Notes: a model not told the origin generated them from the sequence alone. Numbered from the stretch's first letter, positions 47,648 through 56,916 are shown. The stretch: 64,000 nucleotides of DNA from Mesorhizobium sp. (GCA_004020365.1 SAQR01000003.1:186001-250000), one strand, 5' to 3'. Program-made: numbers and translations.

Positions 47648-48676
47648 ATGCCCAATAAGCTTCCCACCCTCCCAATTCCGCAAGCCGCGGGCATCGGTCT
47701 TCGCTCGCCGCACATTGCTGAAATGCTTAGCCGCCGCCCGTCGGCGGGTTGGCTGGAGGTTCATGCCGAAAACTACATGGGCGGTTCTGCTGCCGTCGCC
47801 GCGCTCGAAAACCTGCGTGAGACCTACCCCCTTTCTGTTCACGGCGTAGGGCTGTCTCTCGGCAGCGCTTCCGGCGTCGACCGCGACCATCTGGAACGCA
47901 TGCGCAAGGTATGCGTGCGCTTCGAACCCGATCTTGTTTCCGAACACCTCGCCTGGAGCGGCGCCGATGGCGCCTACCTCAACGACCTTTTGCCGCTCCG
48001 TTACGACGAAGCAGCGCTCGCGATCGTCGCCAACAATATCAAGCTCGTTCAGGACACTCTGAAGCGCCGCATCCTGATTGAAAATCTCTCTGCCTATATC
48101 GAGTTCAGCGGTTCGGCGATGACGGAGGCCGAGTTCTTGGCCGAACTTGTGAAGCGCACGGGATGCGGCCTGCTTCTCGACGTGAACAACGTCTACGTTT
48201 CCGCCCACAATCTCGGCTTCGACGCGGCTGCGTTCATCGAAGTGCTGCCTGCCGAGGCGATCGGCGAGATCCATCTGGCAGGCCATGCCGTCAACGACGT
48301 TGGCGATGACACGGTCCTGATCGACGACCACGGCTCGCGCGTGCCGCCCGCCGTGTGGTCACTCTATGCCGGCGCGATCGAGAAATTCGGCCCACGCCCC
48401 ACCCTGATCGAATGGGATACCGACGTGCCCGTGCTCGACGTGCTGCTGGGCGAAGCCATGTGGGCGGATATGCTTGCCGCTTCGATCGCCTTCCGCAAGC
48501 GGCAGGATTCCCTTCCTGTTTCCGCGCCGAAGCAGCCCGCTCCAGGCATTGTCGTTCCGTTCGAACGCGATGCACCGCGCGGGCAGATGCCGGTGCTTGC
48601 CGCTTTCGATGCGATCAAGCCCGCGCGCCTCGCTGCAGACCGTGACGTCAGGAGGATCCGCCATGCTGCCGCTTGA
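47648..48676 (+). CDS. bufB: MNIO-family RiPP-modifying enzyme (DUF692, BufB-like)
   Basis: A 342-residue TIM-barrel multinuclear non-haem iron oxidase. Metal ligands of DUF692 are seen in order: SVHGVG near residue 66, SEHLAWS near 99, ENLSAYIEF near 140, LLLDVNNVYVSAHN near 180, EIHLAGH near 208, DDHGSRV near 225 and EWDTDVP near 258. It should oxidise Cys residues of the BufA precursor into heterocycles. GGAG at 47637-47640 supports the ATG at 47648. The C-terminal ~50 residues after KRQDSLP look disordered. It overlaps bufC by 14 nt. Confidence 0.92.
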   Translation: MPNKLPTLPIPQAAGIGLRSPHIAEMLSRRPSAGWLEVHAENYMGGSAAVAALENLRETYPLSVHGVGLSLGSASGVDRDHLERMRKVCVRFEPDLVSEHLAWSGADGAYLNDLLPLRYDEAALAIVANNIKLVQDTLKRRILIENLSAYIEFSGSAMTEAEFLAELVKRTGCGLLLDVNNVYVSAHNLGFDAAAFIEVLPAEAIGEIHLAGHAVNDVGDDTVLIDDHGSRVPPAVWSLYAGAIEKFGPRPTLIEWDTDVPVLDVLLGEAMWADMLAASIAFRKRQDSLPVSAPKQPAPGIVVPFERDAPRGQMPVLAAFDAIKPARLAADRDVRRIRHAAA

Positions 48677-49439
48677 GCATCTGCAGAACATCATAGCGCA
48701 GTCCGTGCTTGGCAACCCGCAATTCGGCCTTTCGTCGCTCGTTTCAGCGGGCCGCGCAGATCCATGCCGACGGCTGCGCATCTATGAGAACAATACCCGC
48801 GCCTCGCTGACAGCGACGCTGATGGCCGTATTCCCAGTCGTCGTTCGCATGGTCGACGAGCGGTTCTTCCGCTATACCGCAAGCGAGTTCATTCGTCAGC
48901 ATCCGCCCGGCGAGCCAAGGCTGGTGCGCTACGGCTCCGACTTCCCGCGCTTCCTCGGGACCTTCGAAGGTCTGGCTGAAATGCCCTTCGTCGCGGAAAC
49001 GGCGCGGCTTGAATGGGCGATCGCCGAGGCGCTTGATGCGGCATCACTGCCGACCCTGAACCTGGCGGCACTGGATGGCGAAGCCTCGAGCTCGACCCCC
49101 GAACTGATGCTCCAGCCATCCTTGCGCCTCGTTATGTCGCATTGGCCGGTACTGTCGATCTGGTCGGCGCATCAGAATGGAGGCGTTCCGGATCAAGCTG
49201 ATGTCTGGCAGCGAAAAGCCGAGCGCATCGCGCTCTGGAGGCACGGCGACAATGTACGCTTCGCGCGCCTCACGAGCGCCCAGTTCTCATTCCGCCATTC
49301 CCTGAAAAAGGGCCTCGGCCTGGAGAGGGCCGTTTCACGCGCCCTCACGCACGAACCAACGTTCGATGTCCTCGGCGCCCTCGTCAGCCTGTTCGGCGAA
49401 GGCTTGGTGACCGGCATCGGCTTCGACCACCCGCAGTAA
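48663..49439 (+). CDS. bufC: DUF2063 partner protein (BufC-like)
   Basis: A 258-residue protein with the DUF2063 N-terminal region: RRLRIYENNTRASLTATLMAVFPVVVRMVDERFFRYTASEFIRQHPP, cut near residues 36-82, then YGSDFPRFLGTFEGLAEMPFVAETARLEWAI. The C-terminal half is more variable. In bufferin systems this protein works with the MNIO enzyme, probably recognising the precursor. AGGAGG upstream and the 14-nt overlap with bufB indicate coupling. Confidence 0.88.
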   Translation: MLPLEHLQNIIAQSVLGNPQFGLSSLVSAGRADPCRRLRIYENNTRASLTATLMAVFPVVVRMVDERFFRYTASEFIRQHPPGEPRLVRYGSDFPRFLGTFEGLAEMPFVAETARLEWAIAEALDAASLPTLNLAALDGEASSSTPELMLQPSLRLVMSHWPVLSIWSAHQNGGVPDQADVWQRKAERIALWRHGDNVRFARLTSAQFSFRHSLKKGLGLERAVSRALTHEPTFDVLGALVSLFGEGLVTGIGFDHPQ

Positions 49440-49457
49440 ACGAAAATGGAGAGACCA

Positions 49458-49931
49458 ATGAGCGTGACCCGCGAAATGCCTTCAACCAGTGGCCGCAGCC
49501 TAGCCGCCGCCTACCGCAGGGCTCTGAACCTGGCGGGCAGCATACCCCTTTCTCTTGTTCAGCTGGCTGGTCGCGTCGCGGTCGCCCACGTGTTCTGGCA
49601 ATCGGCGCAGACCAAGCTCGCTTCCTGGCCGGTAACGCTACAGCTTTTCGCGTTTGAATATAATCTGCCGCTGATCGACCCGGCGCTGGCGGCCCCGCTC
49701 GCGACAGCCGCCGAAATCATCGGCGCCGCATTGCTTTTCCTCGGCCTGTTCTCGCGCCTCGGCGCGCTGATGCTGCTCGGGGTAGTCGCGGTGATCCAGA
49801 TCTTCGTCTATCCGGGACACTGGGGCGAACACCTCATGTGGAGTTCGCTGCTGCTGCTCACTTTGGCTCGCGGCGCAGGCGTCGTATCGTTGGACTATCT
49901 GGTCGACGGCTATTTCCGTCGCGGAGCGTGA
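49458..49931 (+). CDS. DoxX-family membrane protein in the bufferin operon
   Basis: A 157-residue protein with four TM helices. The DoxX pattern is RVAVAHVFWQSAQTKLASWP near residues 41-60, then ATAAEIIGAALLFLGLFSRLGALML. The ATG at 49458 has GGAGAG 6 nt upstream; the ATG at 49446 is less well placed. DoxX genes are frequent partners of bufferin loci. It lies 18 bp after bufC and 3 bp before the NADH dehydrogenase. Confidence 0.85.
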   Translation: MSVTREMPSTSGRSLAAAYRRALNLAGSIPLSLVQLAGRVAVAHVFWQSAQTKLASWPVTLQLFAFEYNLPLIDPALAAPLATAAEIIGAALLFLGLFSRLGALMLLGVVAVIQIFVYPGHWGEHLMWSSLLLLTLARGAGVVSLDYLVDGYFRRGA

Positions 49932-49934
49932 ACA

Positions 49935-51263
49935 ATGCTGCGGCAATCCAGCGAAGAAGTGATGATTTTGGCAGCGTCAGAAGCGACGCCGGCCAAAACA
50001 GATGCGCTTCCACCGCGCCGGCCGCGGGTTGTCATTCTCGGCGCGGGCTTCGGCGGCCTCAATGCAGCGCTCGGGTTGCGCAACGCGCCGGTCGATATCA
50101 CTGTCGTCGACCGCCGCAATTATCATCTGTTCCAGCCGCTGCTTTATCAGGTGGCGACGGCCGGGCTATCTCCGGCGCAGATCGCCATGCCGATCCGGCG
50201 CGTCCTCGCCAGCCAGAAGAATGCAACCGTCCTGATGGAAAAGGTGGAGGGCGTCGACACCGCTGCGCGGACTGTGCTGACCGGCAGCCGGCGAATTCCC
50301 TACGATTACCTGATCATCGCCACCGGCGCCCGCCACGCCTATTTCGGTCACGACGCCTGGGAAGCAAATGCTCCCGGCCTCAAGACCATAGGCGACGCCA
50401 CCGAAATTCGCGCCCGCATATTGACCGCGTTCGAAAAGGCAGAAGTGACCGACGATCCGGCTCTTCGAGAAAAACTCCTTACCTTTGTGGTTGTCGGCGG
50501 CGGACCCACCGGCGTCGAACTCGTGGGCGCTATCATCGAACTCGCGCGCAAAGCGATCGTTCGCGATTTCCGCAACATCGATTCCTCGACCGCAAGGGTT
50601 GTACTTGTCGAGGCCGACGAACGGCTGCTCACCGCATTTCCGGAGAAGCTCTCGCAATCGGCCAAATCGCAGCTCGAAAAGCTTGGCGTCGAGGTCAAGC
50701 TCGGCGCCGCGGTTACGGAGTGCGACGACAATGGCGTCGCGCTCGCGGATGGGCAACGCGTCGCTTCAGCCTGTGTGCTCTGGGCTGCCGGCGTCATGGC
50801 CTCGAGGGCGGCGAAATGGCTGGACGTCGCGGCCGATCGCGCCGGCCGCGTCGTTGTCGACGAACATCTGCATGTGCCTGGCCGCGAAGGGGTCTATGTC
50901 ATCGGTGATACCGCTTCGGTAAAGGGCAAGGACGGGCGTCCGGTTCCGGGCGTCGCCCCTGCCGCGAAGCAAATGGGCCGCTATGTGGCAGACCTCATCA
51001 AGGCGCGACTTGCGGGGCGGACGGCAGAACCTTTCCGCTACGCCGACTACGGAAATCTCGCCACAATCGGCCGCAAGGCCGCCGTCGCGGATTTGGGACC
51101 CATCCAACTGAGCGGTTTCCTTGCCTGGCTGCTCTGGAGCTTCGCGCATCTGTGGTTCCTTGTCGGTTTCCGCAACCGCACCGTTGTCTTCCTCGATTGG
51201 GCTTGGGCCTATGCAACATTTGACCGCAGCGCGCGCCTCATTACCGAACGCCGCGACCGGTAG
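49935..51263 (+). CDS. ndh: Type II NADH dehydrogenase (NAD(P)/FAD-dependent)
   Basis: A 442-residue flavoprotein. The FAD loop is VVILGAGFGGLNAALGL near residues 32-48, YHLFQPLLYQVATAGLSP is the NDH-2 hallmark, and the NADH loop is VVVGGGPTGVELVGAI near residue 184. VYVIGDTASV binds FAD again. The C-terminal hydrophobic LSGFLAWLLWSFAHLWFLVGF is the membrane-contact region of bacterial NDH-2. It passes electrons from NADH to quinone; E. coli NDH-2 can also reduce Cu(II), which may matter in this copper-linked operon. Confidence 0.92.
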   Translation: MLRQSSEEVMILAASEATPAKTDALPPRRPRVVILGAGFGGLNAALGLRNAPVDITVVDRRNYHLFQPLLYQVATAGLSPAQIAMPIRRVLASQKNATVLMEKVEGVDTAARTVLTGSRRIPYDYLIIATGARHAYFGHDAWEANAPGLKTIGDATEIRARILTAFEKAEVTDDPALREKLLTFVVVGGGPTGVELVGAIIELARKAIVRDFRNIDSSTARVVLVEADERLLTAFPEKLSQSAKSQLEKLGVEVKLGAAVTECDDNGVALADGQRVASACVLWAAGVMASRAAKWLDVAADRAGRVVVDEHLHVPGREGVYVIGDTASVKGKDGRPVPGVAPAAKQMGRYVADLIKARLAGRTAEPFRYADYGNLATIGRKAAVADLGPIQLSGFLAWLLWSFAHLWFLVGFRNRTVVFLDWAWAYATFDRSARLITERRDR

Positions 51264-53103
51264 GTGTCGCCTGCCGCGCATAGCGCTTGGGCGGGCGATG
51301 ACGGCGCTCCTGCTCATGGCGGTCATGTCGACGGCTGCATCGGTGCATATCATCTGGGAGCGCACGGCAACCCGCAATGTCGAGAAGATCGTCGCCAGCC
51401 TTGGCGCCCAGAGCGCCGAGTCTGTCCGCGGCGAATTGACATCAACGCTGGCCGTCGTGGCAGGCACGGCCGAGATTATCCGCTCGATCCTGTTCCAAGG
51501 CACGATCAAGGCCGATGATGAGGTCAGACGCGAATTCCTGTTCCTGTCGCTGCTGCGTGAACAGCGCGCGATCGGCTGGATCGGATTTGGCTTCCCCGAC
51601 GGACGGTTTTTCGGCTCGCACGCGGCGGCCGGTGGCAAGATCGAGATGGTTGAAATCGGCCCGGGCATGCGGGGGAAGCCGCGCCCGTTGCGCCGTGATA
51701 TCTATCATCCCATCCCCGGCGATGTGATGTTCGAAGAACGCATCCATGGCGAGACCGCTTACCTAGCGCTCGGTGCGCCCTGGTATCGCCGGGCGATGGA
51801 CTCGACGGAACCTGTCTGGAGCGTGATCGACGTCCTGCCCAATGGCTTCGAGCCCTCGGTGGTTGTTTCAAAGCGGGTCGAGCTCTATGGCAGGTACCAG
51901 GGCGTGGTCATGGTGGCCGTGAGTTTCGCCAATTTGTCGCAGGCGCTGAGTGGTCTGCAAGTATCAGGTCACGGCAAGACGTTCGTGCTGGGCGGTAGCG
52001 ACAAAGTACTGGCTGCATCGGATGCGCCCGGCGGTCCTATGCCTGCTCATCTTCGCGACTTTCCAAAGAGCGATGCGCTTGCCGCCGCGGTGGGCGACGC
52101 CATTTCGATGATGAAAGGGAACGAATTTCGCACGCTGGTTGATGGTGGCGAGATCGGCCCGGTCTACGTCTCGTCGTTTGCGCTCCCCTTCGAACAATGG
52201 CGGCTCCTGACCGCGATACCGCGCTCCTCCTTCGCGGAAGAGATCGACCGTAACACGCGTCGGGTGCTGCTGGTGGTCGCCGGGTTGGTCGTGCTGGCAG
52301 CGGCCACTGCCGTGCTCTTTTCGAACCTGCTTTTCGCCAGGCCAATCCGCCAGCTTGCCGCGCAGCTCCGTGAGATCGAACGGTTCTCGCTCGACCAGGT
52401 GCGGCATGTTCCGACATTCCTGGCCGAACTCAATGATTTCTCGGAGGCGCTGAAGCGCATGGCGGTCGGGTTGTCGGCTTTCGCCAAATACATGCCGCTC
52501 GACGTCGTCCGGCCCCTCGTCGCGGGCGGGCTTGAGCCTGCGCCCGGCGGTAAGCTCGTGGAAGTGACGGTGATGTTTGCCGATCTGCCGGGCTTCACCG
52601 AGCTCACCGAGCGGCTCGGTCCCGATGTCCAGCCGCATCTCACCAACTTTCTCACGCTTGCAGTCGAAGCCATTCATTCCGAAGGGGGCACCGTCGACAA
52701 GTTCATTGGCGACGCCGTCATGGCCATCTGGAACGCACCGACAGCCGTGCCGGATCACGCACGCCGCGCATGCAGCGCTGCAGCCGCGATCCGGGCCGCG
52801 ATGCATGCGCTGCCCGCCGTTTCGCCGGACCACAGCGACATACGGGTGCGAATTGGCATCAATACCGGCACCGCGATCGTCGGCAATGTCGGATCGGCCG
52901 AACGGCTGAGCTACACGGCCATCGGCGATACGGTCAACCTGGCAAGCCGTCTCGTTGGCGTCGCCAAGGAACACGGCGTCGAAATCGTGCTCAGCGACAT
53001 GACGCTTGCGCAGACAAGCGGCCAGATCGCCGCGCAGCCACTTGGCATCACGAATGTTCGCGGGAAGGCAGTCCCGGTCCTGATACACACGCTCGCAACC
53101 TGA
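51211..53103 (+). CDS. Membrane class III adenylyl cyclase
   Basis: About 630 residues. TM1 is near residues 30-48 (ALLLMAVMSTAASV), then an extracytoplasmic Cache/CHASE-like sensor of about 300 residues, TM2 (VLLVVAGLVVLAAATAVLF), a HAMP-like linker and a C-terminal cyclase domain. Catalytic features are intact: VMFADLPGFTELTE and FIGDAVMAIWNAP (metal Asp), the Lys in VDKFIG, and YTAIGDTVNLASRL (base Asp, Asn and Arg). The ATG at 51211 overlaps ndh by 53 nt; an ATG at 51298 is an alternative. It should make cAMP in response to a periplasmic signal. Confidence 0.88.
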   Translation: MQHLTAARASLPNAATGRCRLPRIALGRAMTALLLMAVMSTAASVHIIWERTATRNVEKIVASLGAQSAESVRGELTSTLAVVAGTAEIIRSILFQGTIKADDEVRREFLFLSLLREQRAIGWIGFGFPDGRFFGSHAAAGGKIEMVEIGPGMRGKPRPLRRDIYHPIPGDVMFEERIHGETAYLALGAPWYRRAMDSTEPVWSVIDVLPNGFEPSVVVSKRVELYGRYQGVVMVAVSFANLSQALSGLQVSGHGKTFVLGGSDKVLAASDAPGGPMPAHLRDFPKSDALAAAVGDAISMMKGNEFRTLVDGGEIGPVYVSSFALPFEQWRLLTAIPRSSFAEEIDRNTRRVLLVVAGLVVLAAATAVLFSNLLFARPIRQLAAQLREIERFSLDQVRHVPTFLAELNDFSEALKRMAVGLSAFAKYMPLDVVRPLVAGGLEPAPGGKLVEVTVMFADLPGFTELTERLGPDVQPHLTNFLTLAVEAIHSEGGTVDKFIGDAVMAIWNAPTAVPDHARRACSAAAAIRAAMHALPAVSPDHSDIRVRIGINTGTAIVGNVGSAERLSYTAIGDTVNLASRLVGVAKEHGVEIVLSDMTLAQTSGQIAAQPLGITNVRGKAVPVLIHTLAT

Positions 53104-53131
53104 ACAACCGCTGCGGCCATGGAGTATGGTC

Positions 53132-53509
53132 ATGGAAATGATGACTTTGACGCTCGCAATGCTTTGCTGCCTCCAGCTAAAGCACTTCATTGCCGACTAC
53201 CTGCTCCAGCCCGGCTGGATGTTGGGCGGAAAGGGCGATCTGCGCCGCGCCGGCGGCTATGTCCACGCGGGCTTGCATGCGCTAGGCTCTTTGCCGGCCC
53301 TTGTCATCGCCGGGCTCGAACCCACCGCAATCGTCCTGCTTTCTGCCGCGGAATTCACCGTCCACTACGCGACAGACTACACCAAAGCCGGGCTGTCCGG
53401 GCGCAGCCATGCTGGCCCCGACACGCGGACATACTGGGCCATGCATGGGGCTGACCAGTTCTTGCACCAGCTCACCTATGTCGGCCTGATCTTCGCTGCG
53501 CTCGCTTAG
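53132..53509 (+). CDS. DUF3307 membrane protein
   Basis: A 125-residue protein with TM helices and the DUF3307 pattern LQLKHFIADYLLQPGWMLGGKGD near residues 16-38, AGLHALGS and AEFTVHYATDYTKAG. Conserved His and Asp in KHFIADY and VHYATDY suggest a membrane metal site. GGAG at 53121-53124 supports the ATG at 53132. It is the last gene of the operon that begins at bufA, 28 bp after the cyclase. Function unknown. Confidence 0.82.
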   Translation: MEMMTLTLAMLCCLQLKHFIADYLLQPGWMLGGKGDLRRAGGYVHAGLHALGSLPALVIAGLEPTAIVLLSAAEFTVHYATDYTKAGLSGRSHAGPDTRTYWAMHGADQFLHQLTYVGLIFAALA

Positions 53510-53525
53510 AGAGAGGAATTTGAGG

Positions 53526-53536
53526 CGGGACAACGA
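53526..53536. repeat. Right copy of an 11-bp direct repeat at the accessory-block edge
   Basis: CGGGACAACGA, identical to 39018-39028. It lies between the DUF3307 stop and the dxs stop. The rest of 53510-53671 shows no gene. Confidence 0.35.
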
Positions 53537-53671
53537 GGACCGAACATTGATGCGGCGGCACGAGCTTTCGCCGCGAGACCAGAGACACTGTGGACGAATG
53601 CCAAATGACAACGCAAACAGTCAGTTACGACCGCCGGTCGGCAAACTGATGCAGGCCGTTGGAATTTTGGT

Positions 53672-55612
53672 TCAGGCGCTTTGCGCGCTGGCGGTGTGTC
53701 CCAGAGCGACGAAGACCGTGCGCACGATACCGGCGGCATCAAGCCCGGCGTCGGCATACATCTTTTCGGGCTTGGCATGATCGACGAAGCTGTCGGGCAA
53801 CACAAGCGGGCGTACTTTCAGGCCGTTTTCCAGCAGCCCTTCATGGGCCAGGAATTGCAGCACATGGCTGGCGAAGCCACCGACCGCGCCCTCTTCCACT
53901 GTTACCAGCACCTCATGCGAGCGCGCCAGCCGCCGGATCATGTCCTCATCGAGTGGCTTGGCGAAACGAGCATCGGCGACCGTGGTGGAAAGCCCTGCCG
54001 CGCCGAGCTCCTCAGCAGCAGCCAGGCAATCCTGCAGCCGCGTGCCGAAGGAAAGCAGCGCAACCTTGGTGCCTTCCCTGACGATACGGCCCTTGCCGAT
54101 TTCGAGAACCGAGCCACGCTCCGGTAGGTCGACGCCGACGCCGTTGCCGCGCGGATAGCGAAAGGCGATGGGACCTTCATCGTAGCTTGCCGCCGTGCGC
54201 ACCATGTGTCGCAGTTCCGCCTCATCCGCCGCGGCCATAACGACGAAACCGGGCAGCGTCGCCAAAAAAGTCGTGTCGAAGGCGCCGCAATGGGTCGCCC
54301 CGTCGGCCCCGACGAAGCCAGCGCGATCGATCGGGAAGCGCACCGGCAGTTTCTGGATCGCCACGTCGTGGACGACTTGGTCGTAGGCGCGCTGCAGAAA
54401 GGTCGAATAGATCGCCGCGAAAGGTTTGAAGCCTTCGGTGGCAAGGCCGGCGGCAAAAGTCACCGCGTGTTGCTCGGCGATACCGACATCGAAGGTCCTC
54501 GACGGGAACGCCTCGCCGAAGAGGTCGAGGCCGGTGCCGTTCGGCATGGCGGCGGTGATGGCGACGATGCGATCATCTTCGCGGCCTTCCTGGACCAGGC
54601 TTTCGGCAAAGACTTTCGTGTAGCTCGGCGCGTTAGCCGGCGCCTTGGCCTGCGCGCCGGTGATGACGTCGAATTTGTTGACGCCGTGATATTTGTCGGC
54701 GGCCGCCTCGGCCGGTCCATAGCCCTTGCCCTTCTGGGTCACGACGTGGATCAGCACCGGACCGTCGGCATTGTCGCGGACGTTCTTCAGCACCGGGATC
54801 AGGTGCTCGAGATTGTGACCGTCGATCGGGCCGATGTGATAAAAACCCATTTCCTCGAACAGCGTGCCGCCGGTGACATAGCCGCGCGCATGCTCGACCG
54901 CCCGCTTGATGGCGCGATCGGCGCGCTCGCCGAGATAGGAGGTCAGCTTCTTGCCGAAATCGCGCAAGCCCAGATAGGCCTTGCCCGATGCCAGACGGGC
55001 CAGGTAGGCGCTCATCGCGCCGGTCGGCGGAGCGATCGACATGTCGTTGTCGTTGAGGATGACGATCAGCCGGGCATCGAGCGCGCCGGCATTGTTCATC
55101 GCCTCATAGGCCATGCCGGCCGACATGGCGCCGTCGCCGATAACGGCAATGACATTGTTGCGGCCCCCGGAGAGATCGCGTGCCATTGCCATGCCGAGGC
55201 CGGCGGAAATCGAGGTCGAGGAGTGGGCGGCGCCGAACGGATCGTATTCGCTCTCGGCGCGCTGGGTGAAACCGGACAGGCCGCCCTCCTGCCGCAGCGT
55301 GCGGATACGGTCGCGGCGGCCGGTCAGGATCTTGTGCGGATAGGCCTGGTGACCGACATCCCAGATCAGCCGGTCGTCTGGCGTGTTGAAGACATAGTGC
55401 AACGCCACCGTCAGTTCGACCACGCCAAGACCGGCACCGAGATGCCCGCCGGTGTGCGACACAGCGTCAATCAACTCGGTGCGAAGCTCCGCTGCCAATT
55501 GCGGCAGAGCACCTGCGTCAAGCGTCCTGAGGTCGGCCGGGACGCGGACCTTGTCGAGAAGTGGCGTATGGAGCTTTGCGTTCACTGGTGCTGGGGCCTG
55601 CTTTTTATTCAT
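53672..55612 (-). CDS. dxs: 1-deoxy-D-xylulose-5-phosphate synthase
   Basis: A 646-residue thiamine-diphosphate enzyme that starts the MEP pathway by joining pyruvate and glyceraldehyde 3-phosphate. [20 protein letters not shown] (ThDP/metal motif) is near residue 160, [13 protein letters not shown] near 290, and the ThDP Glu in [14 protein letters not shown] near 382. [20 protein letters not shown] opens the N-domain. The ATG at 55610-55612 has a weak ribosome-binding site, and an in-frame ATG 18 codons upstream exists. Upstream neighbours are pirin, DUF2277, xseB and an HDAC gene. Confidence 0.95.
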   Translation of the reverse strand: MNKKQAPAPVNAKLHTPLLDKVRVPADLRTLDAGALPQLAAELRTELIDAVSHTGGHLGAGLGVVELTVALHYVFNTPDDRLIWDVGHQAYPHKILTGRRDRIRTLRQEGGLSGFTQRAESEYDPFGAAHSSTSISAGLGMAMARDLSGGRNNVIAVIGDGAMSAGMAYEAMNNAGALDARLIVILNDNDMSIAPPTGAMSAYLARLASGKAYLGLRDFGKKLTSYLGERADRAIKRAVEHARGYVTGGTLFEEMGFYHIGPIDGHNLEHLIPVLKNVRDNADGPVLIHVVTQKGKGYGPAEAAADKYHGVNKFDVITGAQAKAPANAPSYTKVFAESLVQEGREDDRIVAITAAMPNGTGLDLFGEAFPSRTFDVGIAEQHAVTFAAGLATEGFKPFAAIYSTFLQRAYDQVVHDVAIQKLPVRFPIDRAGFVGADGATHCGAFDTTFLATLPGFVVMAAADEAELRHMVRTAASYDEGPIAFRYPRGNGVGVDLPERGSVLEIGKGRIVREGTKVALLSFGTRLQDCLAAAEELGAAGLSTTVADARFAKPLDEDMIRRLARSHEVLVTVEEGAVGGFASHVLQFLAHEGLLENGLKVRPLVLPDSFVDHAKPEKMYADAGLDAAGIVRTVFVALGHTASAQSA

Positions 55613-55718
55613 CTGCGAAATAGGCTGCTGGCCGGCGAATGTAAATGCGTGTGAGTGACGCGGCATAGCTTCAAACTGTTAGGGTTTCGTTTACGTGTCA
55701 AAAAGGACGCGCGGCGCT

Positions 55719-56639
55719 CTAATTGTCCGGCAGCGGAATGAACTCTTCTTCATCCCCCGGAACGATATCGAAACGGCCTGTCTTCCATTCTTCTTTCGCC
55801 TGTTCGATGCGTTCCTTCGACGAAGACACGAAATTCCACCAGATGTAGCGCTTGGAGCCGAGCGAGGCGCCGCCGAACAGCATGAAATGCGCTCCACCCT
55901 CCGACGACACGAGGATCTCGTCGCCGGGCCGGAACACCAGCAGCCGCTCTGCCGGAAAGCGGTCACCGGAGATCGAAACCTCGCCTTCCAACGTATAGAT
56001 GGCGCGCTCCTCGGCATCGGCAGGGATTTTCACGCTGGCGCCGGGCGCCAGGCTGAGGTCCGCATAGAGCGTGTCCGAAGCGGTCATGACCGGAGATCGC
56101 AGCCCGGAAAAGGCGCCAATGACAACGCGTCCGCCGACGCCTTCGGCGTCGATTTCGGGCAGACGCATGGCCGCCGTATTCTCGAAGATCGGGTCGACCT
56201 CCTCTTTATCGTCCGGCAGCGCCAGCCATGTCTGCAGGCCGGAAACCGACATCGGCGCACCGCGCAATTCCTGCGGCGTACGCTCGGAATGGACGATGCC
56301 GCGACCGGCGGTCATCAAATTCACGTCGCCGGGCTGGATGACCATTTCGGTGCCGAGCGAATCGCGATGCCTGATCTTGCCGTCGAACAGGTAAGTGACC
56401 GTCGACAGGCCGATATGAGGATGCGGGCGGACATCGAGCGCCTGGCCGGCCCGCAAGATCGCCGGTCCCATGCGATCGAAGAAGATGAAGGGACCGACCA
56501 GCCGACGCTTGGCGGTCGGCAAGGCACGGCGAACCTGAAAGCCGCCAATGTCCTTGGCGTTCGGAATAACCATCAGTTCGATCTGGTCGCTGGCGAAGGC
56601 GTCACCGGGCAGAGGGTCGTTTCCAGGGAAGAAGCTCAT
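55719..56639 (-). CDS. Pirin-family bicupin
   Basis: A 306-residue pirin. The N-terminal cupin has the metal motif HPHIGLSTVTYLFDG (H-x-H) and MTAGRGIVHSERTP (His/Glu), near residues 73-120. The C-terminal cupin lacks full ligands (RAIYTLEGEVSISGDRF). Bacterial pirins can be quercetinases or regulators. It starts 10 bp after the DUF2277 stop, so the two are probably cotranscribed. Confidence 0.9.
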   Translation of the reverse strand: MSFFPGNDPLPGDAFASDQIELMVIPNAKDIGGFQVRRALPTAKRRLVGPFIFFDRMGPAILRAGQALDVRPHPHIGLSTVTYLFDGKIRHRDSLGTEMVIQPGDVNLMTAGRGIVHSERTPQELRGAPMSVSGLQTWLALPDDKEEVDPIFENTAAMRLPEIDAEGVGGRVVIGAFSGLRSPVMTASDTLYADLSLAPGASVKIPADAEERAIYTLEGEVSISGDRFPAERLLVFRPGDEILVSSEGGAHFMLFGGASLGSKRYIWWNFVSSSKERIEQAKEEWKTGRFDIVPGDEEEFIPLPDN

Positions 56640-56649
56640 GCGGTCTTCC

Positions 56650-56916
56650 TCAGGCGAAGCGGAGTGCAGACCTGGCTTTCGCCTTGGCCGCCACCTCTTC
56701 GCGATTGCGCGGATGCTGTGTCGCCTCGAGGCTGTCCAGCAATTCGCGCGCAGACGCGGCTATGGCCTCGACGGCGTGGTCGAACGCATGCTGGTTCTGT
56801 TTCGACGGCCGCGTCGTTCCGCTCAACTTGCGGACAAACTGAAGTGCGGCATCGCGGACCTCGTCATCGGTTGCCGGCGGATCGAAATTGAACAGGGTCT
56901 TGATGTTTCTGCACAT
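56650..56916 (-). CDS. DUF2277 protein
   Basis: An 88-residue protein, MCRNIKTLFNFDPPATDDEVRDAALQFVRKLSG cut near residues 1-33. It has the fixed MCRNIK(T/L)LxN(F/Y)xPPAT start of DUF2277 and is otherwise helical. GAGGAGA upstream supports the ATG at 56914-56916. Function unknown. It pairs with pirin here. Confidence 0.88.
   Translation of the reverse strand: MCRNIKTLFNFDPPATDDEVRDAALQFVRKLSGTTRPSKQNQHAFDHAVEAIAASARELLDSLEATQHPRNREEVAAKAKARSALRFA

Noticed and set aside
39029-53525. Prophage or integrative element
   Set aside because: No integrase, tRNA attachment site, transposase or phage structural gene was found; only the synteny break and the 11-bp repeats hint at insertion.
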